Positions 8,800 through 16,639 of a stretch of DNA of 64,000 nt are shown piece after piece. The stretch's first letter is position 1, and the number at the start of each line of letters is the position of its first letter. Below the pieces are notes generated by a model, which did not search any database, was not told the origin of the DNA, and saw only the letters and a list, made by a program, of their open reading frames with translations. The position numbers and the translations under genes are program-made. Source of the DNA: Pseudomonas sp. S30 (GTDB taxonomy: Bacteria > Pseudomonadota > Gammaproteobacteria > Pseudomonadales > Pseudomonadaceae); assembly GCF_016518545.1 (NCBI RefSeq), contig NZ_JACVTO010000014.1:62001-126000 (forward strand), given 5' to 3'.

Positions 8800-9390
8800 T
8801 CAAAAAACATACGAACCTCTGGAGCCGTTGTGGCGCCTGGCCTACAGCCAAGTCTCCAGAGGTTATCCACACCCTCGCCCCCGTCTTTTGTGCACAAGCG
8901 GCCAGCCTGTGTACGTTTATTGCACAATTGTCTGCAAGCCTCGCCCTGATTGGGCTACGCCATGATTCCCTCAGGTTACCCACAGAGGCGTCCCCGTAGA
9001 AATGGGATAACTCCCTGTACCTCGATCACGTCCAGCTCAACGCCTTGTGACAACCAGCCACCAGGTTGGCTGATCAGCGAATCGTGTACGTTTTGGAGAT
9101 TTATCTGGAACAATCCTGCCATTTCTTGCGAACATGGATTTTCCTGACGTGACTCCAGGTGACCAGAAGGTCGCACAAAGACGCCAGTGGTCCGATATTC
9201 ATCCGGCCGACGCTTCATGTAGTATGCGTCGGCGCAGACTACAAAACGTCATGCGGATGTCTGCCGAGGTGCCTGTGACGCCATGTGGCTCGTCCGCCAG
9301 CGTGACGGACAGCGACATGGCAGCACGTGTCTGGAAGCGCTACAGGCTTATTACAGAAGAGCGAAACAGCTGAGCAGAGTGAGGCAAGCA
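8800..9390. other. 591-bp intergenic region between rarD and glcB
   Basis: It has no convincing gene. It holds the 11-bp dyad at 8814-8864, a perfect DnaA-box-like TTATCCACA (8863-8871), a one-mismatch relative TTACCCACA near 8977, and the palindrome TTGTGCACAA near 8887-8896. The glcB promoter must lie in the right half, but I could not pick out a clear -35/-10 pair. Confidence 0.5.
8814..8864. terminator. 11-bp perfect dyad after rarD (possible terminator)
   Basis: AACCTCTGGAG (8814-8824) is repeated inverted as CTCCAGAGGTT (8854-8864), with a 29-base loop that contains a smaller GGC/GCC hairpin. No T-run follows, so this may be a non-canonical terminator or a structured leader rather than a classical intrinsic terminator. 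Confidence 0.4.
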
Positions 9391-11568
9391 ATGACTGGAT
9401 ACGTTCAAGTCGGTGGCCTTCAGGTCGCCAAGGTTCTGCATGACTTCGTCAACGACGAAGTGCTGGCCGGAACCGGCATCGTCGCCGAGCAGTTCTGGAG
9501 CGGTGCACAGAAGATCATCAACGACCTCGCTCCAAAGAACAAAGCCCTGCTCGCCAAGCGCGACGAGCTGCAAGCCAAGATCGATGCCTGGCACCAGGCA
9601 CACTCAGGCCAGGCCCACGACGCCTCTGCCTACAAAGCCTTCCTGCAGGACATCGGCTACCTGTTGCCGCAACCGGCCAACGTCCAGGCGACCACCCAGA
9701 ACGTCGATGAAGAGATCGCCCACATGGCCGGCCCGCAGCTGGTCGTGCCGGTGATGAACGCGCGCTTCGCCCTGAATGCGGCCAACGCCCGCTGGGGTTC
9801 GCTGTACGACGCACTGTATGGCACCGACGCCATCAGCGAGGACGGCGGCGCCGAGAAGGGCCAGGGCTACAACAAGGTACGCGGCGACAAGGTGATCGCC
9901 TTCGGCCGCGCGTTCCTCGACGAGGTCGCGCCCCTGGCGGCCGGCTCGCATGTGGACGCCAGCGCCTACCGCATCGACGGCGGCAAACTGATCGTCGCCC
10001 TCAAGGGCGGCAGCAACAGTGGCCTGCGCGACGACGACCAGCTGATCGGCTTCCAGGGCCCGGCCAATGCGCCGACCGCCGTGCTGCTCAAGCACAACGG
10101 CCTGCACTTCGAGATCCAGATCGATGCCGACACGCCGGTGGGCAGCACCGATGCGGCGGGGGTCAAGGACATCCTGATGGAGTCGGCCCTGACCACCATC
10201 ATGGACTGCGAAGACTCCGTCGCGGCCGTGGACGCCGACGACAAGGTCGTGGTCTATCGCAACTGGCTGGGCCTGATGAAGGGCGATCTGGCCGAAAGCG
10301 TGACCAAGGGCGGCAAGACCTTCACCCGCACCATGAACCCGGATCGCGAATACAGCGCACCCAATGGGGGCACCGTCACCTTGCATGGTCGTTCGCTGCT
10401 GTTCGTGCGTAATGTTGGTCATCTGATGACCAACCCGGCGATCCTCGACGCCCAGGGTGACGAAGTGCCCGAAGGCATCCAGGATGCGCTGTTCACCAAC
10501 CTGATCGCCCTGCACAACCTCAACGGCAACACGAGCCGGCGCAACACCCGCTCTGGCAGTGTGTACATCGTCAAGCCGAAGATGCACGGGCCTGAAGAGG
10601 TGGCCTTCGCCGCCGAATTGTTCAGCCGGGTCGAAGACCTGCTGGGCATGCCGCGCAATACCGTGAAGGTCGGCATCATGGACGAGGAGCGCCGCACCAC
10701 GGTCAACCTCGCCGCCTGTATCCAGTCGGCCGCCGAGCGCGTGGCGTTCATCAACACCGGCTTCCTCGACCGCACCGGCGACGAGATCCACACCTCCATG
10801 GAGGCCGGTGCCATGGTGCGCAAGGGCGCCATGAAGAGCGAGAAATGGATCGGCGCCTACGAGAACAACAACGTCGACGTCGGCCTGGCTGCCGGCCTGC
10901 AAGGCCGCGCACAGATCGGCAAGGGCATGTGGGCCATGCCGGACCTGATGGCCGCGATGCTCGAACAGAAGATCGCCCATCCGATGTCCGGCGCCAACAC
11001 CGCCTGGGTGCCTTCGCCCACGGCCGCCACCTTGCACGCTTTGCACTATCACAAGGTGGATGTGCAGGCGCGCCAGCGTGAACTGGCCAGCCGCACGCCT
11101 GCATCGGTCGACGACATCCTCGCCATCCCGCTGGCCAGCGATCCGAACTGGTCGGCCGACGAGATCCGCAACGAGCTGGACAACAATGCCCAGGGCATCC
11201 TCGGCTATGTGGTGCGCTGGATCGACCACGGCGTGGGCTGCTCCAAAGTGCCGGACATCAACAACGTCGGCCTGATGGAAGACCGTGCCACCCTGCGCAT
11301 CTCCGCCCAGCTGCTGGCCAACTGGCTGCGCCATGGCGTGGTGACCCAGGAGCAGGTGCTGGAGAGCCTCAAGCGCATGGCGGCCGTGGTTGACCGGCAG
11401 AATGCCAGCGATGCCCAGTACCGACCGATGGCCGCGAACTTCGATGACAACATCGCCTTCCAGGCGGCGGTCGAGCTGGTGATCGAAGGCGCCAGGCAAC
11501 CCAACGGCTACACCGAGCCGGTGCTGCACCGCCGCCGTCGCGAGTTCAAGGCGCGTAACGGGCTGTAA
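9391..11568 (+). CDS. glcB: Malate synthase G
   Basis: GlcB condenses glyoxylate with acetyl-CoA to malate in the glyoxylate shunt. The 725-aa length is exactly that of the G isoform. GNTSRRNTRSGSVYIVKPKM and MDEERRTTVNL are catalytic-barrel motifs of the family. The start MTGYVQVGGLQ is preceded by GAGG at 9381-9384; the longer in-frame reading from 9283 is rejected. The gene is monocistronic and ends at a strong hairpin shared with the convergent response regulator. Confidence 0.96.
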   Translation: MTGYVQVGGLQVAKVLHDFVNDEVLAGTGIVAEQFWSGAQKIINDLAPKNKALLAKRDELQAKIDAWHQAHSGQAHDASAYKAFLQDIGYLLPQPANVQATTQNVDEEIAHMAGPQLVVPVMNARFALNAANARWGSLYDALYGTDAISEDGGAEKGQGYNKVRGDKVIAFGRAFLDEVAPLAAGSHVDASAYRIDGGKLIVALKGGSNSGLRDDDQLIGFQGPANAPTAVLLKHNGLHFEIQIDADTPVGSTDAAGVKDILMESALTTIMDCEDSVAAVDADDKVVVYRNWLGLMKGDLAESVTKGGKTFTRTMNPDREYSAPNGGTVTLHGRSLLFVRNVGHLMTNPAILDAQGDEVPEGIQDALFTNLIALHNLNGNTSRRNTRSGSVYIVKPKMHGPEEVAFAAELFSRVEDLLGMPRNTVKVGIMDEERRTTVNLAACIQSAAERVAFINTGFLDRTGDEIHTSMEAGAMVRKGAMKSEKWIGAYENNNVDVGLAAGLQGRAQIGKGMWAMPDLMAAMLEQKIAHPMSGANTAWVPSPTAATLHALHYHKVDVQARQRELASRTPASVDDILAIPLASDPNWSADEIRNELDNNAQGILGYVVRWIDHGVGCSKVPDINNVGLMEDRATLRISAQLLANWLRHGVVTQEQVLESLKRMAAVVDRQNASDAQYRPMAANFDDNIAFQAAVELVIEGARQPNGYTEPVLHRRRREFKARNGL

Positions 11569-11574
11569 CGAGCA

Positions 11575-11616
11575 AAGCCCCTGGGGACCCGGCCCACGCC
11601 GTGTCCCCAGGGGCTT
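11575..11616. terminator. Bidirectional hairpin between glcB and the response regulator
   Basis: AAGCCCCTGGGGAC (11575-11588) and GTCCCCAGGGGCTT (11603-11616) are a perfect 14-bp inverted repeat with a 14-base loop. It sits between two convergent stops, so it can terminate both transcripts. Confidence 0.85.
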
Positions 11617-11628
11617 GCTGCGGGCGCA

Positions 11629-12072
11629 TCAGTCGATCCGCAATTCGCGCTTCACCAATTCCAGCAGCTTGCCCAGGTCCACCGGCTTGAGCAGGAAGTC
11701 CAGCACGCCCAGGTGCATCGCATCCACCGCCTCCTTCACATCGGTATCGCCCGATACCACGATGATCGGAATCTCCGCCCGCTCCGTTTCGCGCACCTTG
11801 TGGATCAGCTCCAGCCCGTCCACCGGGAGCATGCGCAGGTCGGTGATCATCAGTGCGATGCGCGGCTCGTAGTGCAGCTTGAACAACGCCTCCTCGGCGC
11901 CGTCGGCGGTCATGCAATCGATGCCCCGGCTCTTCAGATACAGGCTCAAGGCCTCGCTGTTCACCGGGTTGTCGTCCACCACCAGCACCACTGGCCGAGC
12001 TGCGGCAGGCGCACTGGTTCCGGCCAGGGCCTCGCGCTCGGCGTCACTCAGTATGTCGTCATGCTCAGCCAT
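11629..12072 (-). CDS. Receiver-only response regulator
   Basis: The 147-aa protein has a 28-residue low-complexity leader and then a single CheY-like receiver domain: VVLVVDDNPVN (acidic pair), a phospho-acceptor Asp in MITDLRMLPVDG, the switch Ser in IIVVSGDTD and the Lys in FLLKPVD. There is no output domain. The partner kinase is not adjacent. It is divergent from the cNMP/CBS/DUF294 gene, which may share its signalling context; that link is inference. Confidence 0.85.
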   Translation of the reverse strand: MAEHDDILSDAEREALAGTSAPAAARPVVLVVDDNPVNSEALSLYLKSRGIDCMTADGAEEALFKLHYEPRIALMITDLRMLPVDGLELIHKVRETERAEIPIIVVSGDTDVKEAVDAMHLGVLDFLLKPVDLGKLLELVKRELRID

Positions 12073-12288
12073 GGCCTTCTCGTCAAAAAATGTTCGTCTT
12101 AAACATCAGACCGGCAAAACCGTCCTAGCTGCCGGGCCTTTCGTCGGATTCTTGACGTGGCCCACACGGCCTAGACTTACGTCCAATGGGCACGCCATGC
12201 CGAGCGGTCGAACATGGGGCTGGACAACAACAAAACCGCCCCTATACAGACTATATATATAGATGGGCGTATGACAGATGGTCAGCCC
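12073..12288. promoter_or_regulatory. Divergent promoter region with a TA-repeat
   Basis: These 216 bases separate the divergent response regulator and CBS/DUF294 genes. Near 12252 there is an ACTATATATATAG tract, and a TTGACG hexamer lies near 12152. No operator is clear. Confidence 0.35.
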
Positions 12289-14226
12289 ATGAGCAAGAAG
12301 GACGCCTACACCCAGGCAGGCCGCACCGCCGTGCTGCAGAACGTTCAGGGTACCCTGCAGTTCCTGCAGCGCTTTCCGCCATTCAACCAGATGGAGCAGG
12401 GGCATCTGTCGTTTCTGGTCGAGCAGTGCCAGCTGCGCTTCTATGCCGAGGGTGAGAGCATCATCAAGCCTGCCGACGGGCCGGTCGAGCATTTCTACAT
12501 CGTCAAGCAGGGCCGTGTGAAAGGCGAGCGTCAGCACGTCACCGGGCCAGGCGTGGACACCACCTTCGAGATCACCAGCGGCGAATGCTTTCCGCTGGCC
12601 GCACTGCTCGGCGAAAGGGCCACGCGCACCGAGCACCTGGCCGCCGAAGACACCTTCTGCCTGCAACTGAACAAGGCCGCGTTCATCCGCGTGTTCTCCC
12701 TGTCGGAGGTGTTGCGCGATTTCGCCTTGCGGGGGGTGAGCAGCCTGCTCGACCAGGTCAACCAGCAGGTGCGCCAGCGTGCCGCGCAGACCCTCGGCAG
12801 CCAGTATTCGCTCGATACGCCACTGGGCGAGCTGGCGATGCGTCATCCGGTGGTGTGCGCGCCTGACCTGCCGCTGCGCGAGGCCGTACGCCTGATGCAC
12901 GGGCAACAGGTCGGCAGCATCGTGATCATCGACGAACGGCGCTTTCCCATCGGCATCTTCACCCTGCGTGACCTGCGCCAGGTGGTCGCCGATGCCAGCG
13001 CGGCCCTGGACGCCCCGGTCGCGCGCTACATGACCGCCGCGCCGTTTTCACTGCCGCCCCAGGCGAGCGCCTTCGACGGCGCGCTGGCCATGACCGAGCG
13101 GCATATCGCCCATGTGTGCCTGGTCGACCAGGGCCGACTCTGTGGCGTGGTGTCCGAGCGCGACCTGTTCTCGCTGCAGCGGGTCGACCTGGTGCACCTG
13201 GCGCGGACCATTCGCCATGCTCCCCGACTCGAAGCGCTGGTGGCCCTGCGCGGTGAGATCGGCCAACTGGTCGAACGCATGCTGGCCCACGGCGCATCCT
13301 CCACCCAGATCACCCAGCTGATCACCCTGCTCAACGACCATACGGTGTGCCGGGTGATCGAACTGGCCATGGCCGAGCAAGGTGACCCGGGCGTGGCGTT
13401 CAGCTGGCTGTGCTTCGGCAGCGAGGGCCGTCGCGAGCAGACCCTGCACACCGACCAGGACAACGGCATCCTGTTCGACGCGGCCGACGCCGCCGAGGCT
13501 GCCGCGATCCGCGCACGCCTGCTGCCCTTGGCGCAGCTGATCAACCAGAACCTGGCCCAGTGCGGATTCAGCCTGTGCAAGGGCAACGTTATGGCCGGCA
13601 ACCCCGAACTGTGCCTGTCGCGCAGCGAATGGGCGCGCCGCTTCGCCGGTTTCATCCGCGAAGCCAGCCCGGAAAACCTGCTGGGCTCGAACATCTACTT
13701 CGACATGCGGGTGGTCTGGGGTGACGAACAGGGCTGCGAGCAACTGCGCCAGGGCATCCTCGCGCAGGTGGCGGACAACCGGCTGTTCCAGCGCATGATG
13801 GCCGACAACGCGCTGCGCCAGCGCCCACCGGTCGGGCGTTTGCGCGACTTCGTGCTGACCCGCCAAGGCAGCGACAGCACCGCCACCCTCGACCTCAAGG
13901 TCCAGGGCCTCACGCCCTTCGTCGATGGCGCGCGGTTGCTGGCCCTGGCCCATGGCATCGCAGCCAACAACACCTTCGAGCGCCTGCGCCAGCTGGTGGC
14001 CAGGGGTGTCATCGACGCCCTGGACGGCGCCGCCTTCGAGGAGGCCTACCACTTCATCCAGCAGACCCGCATGCAGCAGCACCAGCGCCAGAGCCGCGAC
14101 AACCAGCCCTACTCCAACCGCCTCGATCCGGACAGCCTCAACCACCTGGACCGGCGGATCCTGCGCGAGTCGCTGCGCCAGGCCCAGCGCCTGCAGAGCA
14201 GCCTGGCCCTGCGGTATCAACTGTGA
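12289..14226 (+). CDS. cNMP-binding / CBS / DUF294 nucleotidyltransferase-like protein
   Basis: The 645-aa cytoplasmic protein has an N-terminal cyclic-nucleotide-binding fold (about 20-140), a pair of CBS domains (about 160-290; MRHPVVCAPDLPL, YMTAAPFSLPPQ) and a DUF294 domain with the nucleotidyltransferase motif GSEGRREQTLHTDQDNGI at about 377-394, related to GlnD-type enzymes. The likely job is signal-dependent nucleotidyl transfer, but the target is unknown. The start MSKKDAYTQAGRTA was chosen over upstream ATGs at 12214 and 12271 on expected family length. It overlaps the next gene by 4 bases, so the two are coupled. Confidence 0.85.
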   Translation: MSKKDAYTQAGRTAVLQNVQGTLQFLQRFPPFNQMEQGHLSFLVEQCQLRFYAEGESIIKPADGPVEHFYIVKQGRVKGERQHVTGPGVDTTFEITSGECFPLAALLGERATRTEHLAAEDTFCLQLNKAAFIRVFSLSEVLRDFALRGVSSLLDQVNQQVRQRAAQTLGSQYSLDTPLGELAMRHPVVCAPDLPLREAVRLMHGQQVGSIVIIDERRFPIGIFTLRDLRQVVADASAALDAPVARYMTAAPFSLPPQASAFDGALAMTERHIAHVCLVDQGRLCGVVSERDLFSLQRVDLVHLARTIRHAPRLEALVALRGEIGQLVERMLAHGASSTQITQLITLLNDHTVCRVIELAMAEQGDPGVAFSWLCFGSEGRREQTLHTDQDNGILFDAADAAEAAAIRARLLPLAQLINQNLAQCGFSLCKGNVMAGNPELCLSRSEWARRFAGFIREASPENLLGSNIYFDMRVVWGDEQGCEQLRQGILAQVADNRLFQRMMADNALRQRPPVGRLRDFVLTRQGSDSTATLDLKVQGLTPFVDGARLLALAHGIAANNTFERLRQLVARGVIDALDGAAFEEAYHFIQQTRMQQHQRQSRDNQPYSNRLDPDSLNHLDRRILRESLRQAQRLQSSLALRYQL

Positions 14227-14933
14227 AGCTGTTCGCCCGCTGGCGGCGCGGCGTGCCGACGCTCGATGGGCACTTGCAGCAGCGGCTGGCGCAGCTACCC
14301 CGCCCGGTCGCGCTCGGCGTGCAGTCGCTGCGCGAGCAGCGCTGGGTGGTGCTGGACCTGGAGACCAGCGGCCTGAACCTGCAACGCGACCAGGTGCTGT
14401 CGATCGGTGCGGTGGCCATCGAGGACGGCGGCATCGCCCTGGGCAACCAGTTCGAGCGCACACTGCGGCGTCCCGAACAGAAGACCACCGCCAGCGTGCT
14501 GATCCATGGCCTGGGTCCCAGCGCGCTGGCGGCCGGCGCGGATCCCGCCGAGGCGTTGATCGAGTTGCTGGAGTTCATCGGCGACAGCCCGGTGCTGGCT
14601 TTCCACGCCCCGTTCGACCAGGCCATGTTGAGCCGTGCGCTCAAGCACACCCTGGACTACCGCCTGGCGCACAGCTTCATCGACGTGGCCGAGCTGGCGC
14701 CCATGCTCAACCCGCACACGGTGCTGCGCGAGGCCGGGCTCGACGACTGGGTGGCCCGCTTCGGCCTGCACGTGCAGGCACGTCATCACGCCAGCGCCGA
14801 CGCCCAGGTGACCGCCGAGCTGGCGCTGATCCTGTTCAGCCAGGCCCGTCGCCAGCAGTTGGACAGCCCGCTTCAGCTCGAACAGCGCCTGCGCCAATGG
14901 CGCCGTCGAGCATTGCAGCCGCACGGTCTGTAA
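14223..14933 (+). CDS. DnaQ-like DEDDh 3'-5' exonuclease
   Basis: The 236-aa protein has all three exonuclease motifs of the DnaQ family: VVLDLETSG (Asp45, Glu47), VLAFHAPFDQAML and the HHASADAQVTAEL block that supplies the motif III His and Asp. It is not the polymerase III epsilon subunit, because it lacks a clamp motif and sits behind a DUF294 gene, a pairing seen in many proteobacteria. The ATGA overlap with the upstream gene implies a shared pathway, perhaps turnover of a nucleotide-modified RNA or small molecule; this is inference. Confidence 0.85.
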   Translation: MKLFARWRRGVPTLDGHLQQRLAQLPRPVALGVQSLREQRWVVLDLETSGLNLQRDQVLSIGAVAIEDGGIALGNQFERTLRRPEQKTTASVLIHGLGPSALAAGADPAEALIELLEFIGDSPVLAFHAPFDQAMLSRALKHTLDYRLAHSFIDVAELAPMLNPHTVLREAGLDDWVARFGLHVQARHHASADAQVTAELALILFSQARRQQLDSPLQLEQRLRQWRRRALQPHGL

Positions 14934-14972
14934 AGGCGTCCGCCAAAGCGCGATCATTCTGACAAGCGTCAA

Positions 14973-15024
14973 TTGCGTCCCCTGCTGTCCCTCTGCCACA
15001 ATCGCGAATCATTATCGTTATTCC
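14973..15024 (+). promoter_or_regulatory. Fur box and promoter of the FecI operon
   Basis: The minus strand of 15005-15023 reads as three GATAAT-like hexamers (AATAAC-GATAAT-GATTCG), typical of a Fur site. TTGCGT (14973-14978), 18 bases and CACAAT (14997-15002) form a plausible sigma70 promoter that overlaps it, so iron-loaded Fur would block transcription. Confidence 0.7.
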
Positions 15025-15048
15025 ACGCATTCTTTCCGGGGATCGCCT

Positions 15049-15567
15049 TTGTCGCCTGCGCACAGTCCACACGCCGAGCTGGTCGGCAGCCTGTACCGCG
15101 ACCATCGCGGCTGGCTGATGGCCTGGTTGCAGCACAGCACCGCCTGCCGTCAGCGCGCCGAGGACCTGAGCCAGGACACCTTCGTACGCCTGCTGGGCCG
15201 TGACGAGCTGAACGCGCCCCGGGAACCGCGCGCCTTTCTCGTCGCCATCGCCAAGGGTCTGCTGTTCGACCACTATCGGCGTGCGGCCCTGGAACAGGCC
15301 TACCTGGCCGAGCTGGCGCGCCTGCCCGAGGCCGAGCAGCCGTCCCCGGAAGCCCAGCACCTGATCCTCGAAGACCTCAAGGCCATCGATCACAGGCTCG
15401 CCAGACTGTCGAGCAAGGCCCGTGCAGCCTTCCTGTACAATCGCCTCGATGGCCTGGGCCATGCCGAAATCGCCGAGCGCCTGGGCGTCTCGGTGTCCCG
15501 TGTGCGCCAGTACATCGCCCAGGGTCTGCGCCAGTGCTATGTGGCGCTGTACGGCGAGCCGACGTGA
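15049..15567 (+). CDS. FecI-type ECF sigma factor
   Basis: This 172-aa ECF sigma factor directs transcription of the downstream receptor when the FecR partner relays a ferric-siderophore signal. Region 2 shows AEDLSQDTFVRLL and EPRAFLVAIAKGLLFDHYRR; region 4 shows HAEIAERLGVSVSRVRQYIA. The best start is the TTG at 15049 (Ser-Pro-Ala-His follows); no ATG is available in frame before region 2. A Fur box lies just upstream, and the stop overlaps the FecR-like start. Confidence 0.92.
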   Translation: MSPAHSPHAELVGSLYRDHRGWLMAWLQHSTACRQRAEDLSQDTFVRLLGRDELNAPREPRAFLVAIAKGLLFDHYRRAALEQAYLAELARLPEAEQPSPEAQHLILEDLKAIDHRLARLSSKARAAFLYNRLDGLGHAEIAERLGVSVSRVRQYIAQGLRQCYVALYGEPT

Positions 15568-16520
15568 CCAGCCTGCCGGTCTCGTCCAAGGTGCTGGAGG
15601 CGGCGATCGCCTGGAAACTGTGCCTGGAAGGCGGCGATGGTACTGCGCACGAGCGCGACGCCTTCGAGCGCTGGCATGCCGCCAGCGATGAACATGCCCG
15701 CGCCTGGTTCCAGCTCGGCATGCTCGACCAACGTGTGGCCACCGGCGCCGGCCCGGCACGCCATGCACTGCTGCAATCGCGCGCCGGCCTGCGACAGCGG
15801 GTCGGCAAGCTGGGCGGCGGCCTGCTCGGCATGCTGCTGCTCGGCGGGCTGCTGGCCTGGACCGGCGCACCGTCGCTGGCCCCCAGCTACTGGCTGGCCG
15901 ATCAACGCACCGGCACCGGGGAACTGCGCACCCTGCGCCTGGAAGATGGCACGCTGCTCAGCCTGGACACCCACACGGCGGTGGACATCGACTACACCGG
16001 CGAGCACCGCGTGATCGTGCTGCACCAGGGCGAGATCTCGGTCGAAACCGGCCACCACGACCCGCGCCCGCTGTGGGTGCGCACCGACGACGGCCGTCTG
16101 CGTCCGCTCGGCACGCGTTTCCTGGTCAAGCGCGAAAGCGCCGGCACGCGGCTGGAAGTGCTGCAGGCACAGGTGGCGGCGCAACCGCGCGGACGCAGCG
16201 ACGAGCAGGTCCTGCACGAAGGCCAGCAGGTGCTGATGAATGCGCAGGGCCTGGGGCTGATCGGACCGGTCAAGGCCGGTGCCGATGCCTGGACCCGCGG
16301 CATGCTGGTGGTGGACGACGTGCGCCTGGGCGATCTGGTGGCGGAACTGGCGCGCTATCGCAGCGGCTACCTGGGCATCGCCCGCGAGGTGGCCGACCTG
16401 CGCGTCAGCGGCAGCTTCCCGCTGACCGACACCGATCTCGCCCTGGCCTCGCTGGTCCCGGCGCTGCCGGTGAAGGTCGAGCGGCGCACCGCGTGGTGGG
16501 TCAGCGTGGAGCCACGCTGA
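15564..16520 (+). CDS. FecR-type anti-sigma/sigma regulator
   Basis: The 318-aa inner-membrane protein carries the signal from the TonB receptor to the sigma factor. The GTG start at 15564 overlaps the sigma factor TGA. The N-terminal cytoplasmic domain has the DUF4880 pattern (AIAWKLCLEGG, FERWHAASDEHARAW), a single membrane helix GLLGMLLLGGLLAWTG lies near residue 85, and the periplasmic FecR domain follows (RTLRLEDGTLLSLDTHTAVD, LGTRFLVKRE). Order and overlap are typical of sigma/FecR pairs. Confidence 0.92.
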   Translation: MTSLPVSSKVLEAAIAWKLCLEGGDGTAHERDAFERWHAASDEHARAWFQLGMLDQRVATGAGPARHALLQSRAGLRQRVGKLGGGLLGMLLLGGLLAWTGAPSLAPSYWLADQRTGTGELRTLRLEDGTLLSLDTHTAVDIDYTGEHRVIVLHQGEISVETGHHDPRPLWVRTDDGRLRPLGTRFLVKRESAGTRLEVLQAQVAAQPRGRSDEQVLHEGQQVLMNAQGLGLIGPVKAGADAWTRGMLVVDDVRLGDLVAELARYRSGYLGIAREVADLRVSGSFPLTDTDLALASLVPALPVKVERRTAWWVSVEPR

Positions 16521-16639
16521 CCCACAGCTGAACCTCGATCCCCGACAGGCGCCGGATTTTTTTCGCTGCCTGCCCTGTCACTTTTCCATTCTCGCTCGGC
16601 AAGGAAGCAATCAGTCCTTATCCTGTCGAGGAGCCCTGC

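Noticed and set aside
8735..9218. Short minus-strand frames in the rarD-glcB gap
   Set aside because: No ribosome binding site, no family pattern and overlap with dyads; treated as intergenic.
9283..9390. N-terminal extension of malate synthase G by 36 residues
   Set aside because: The shorter start gives the exact family length and has GAGG upstream.
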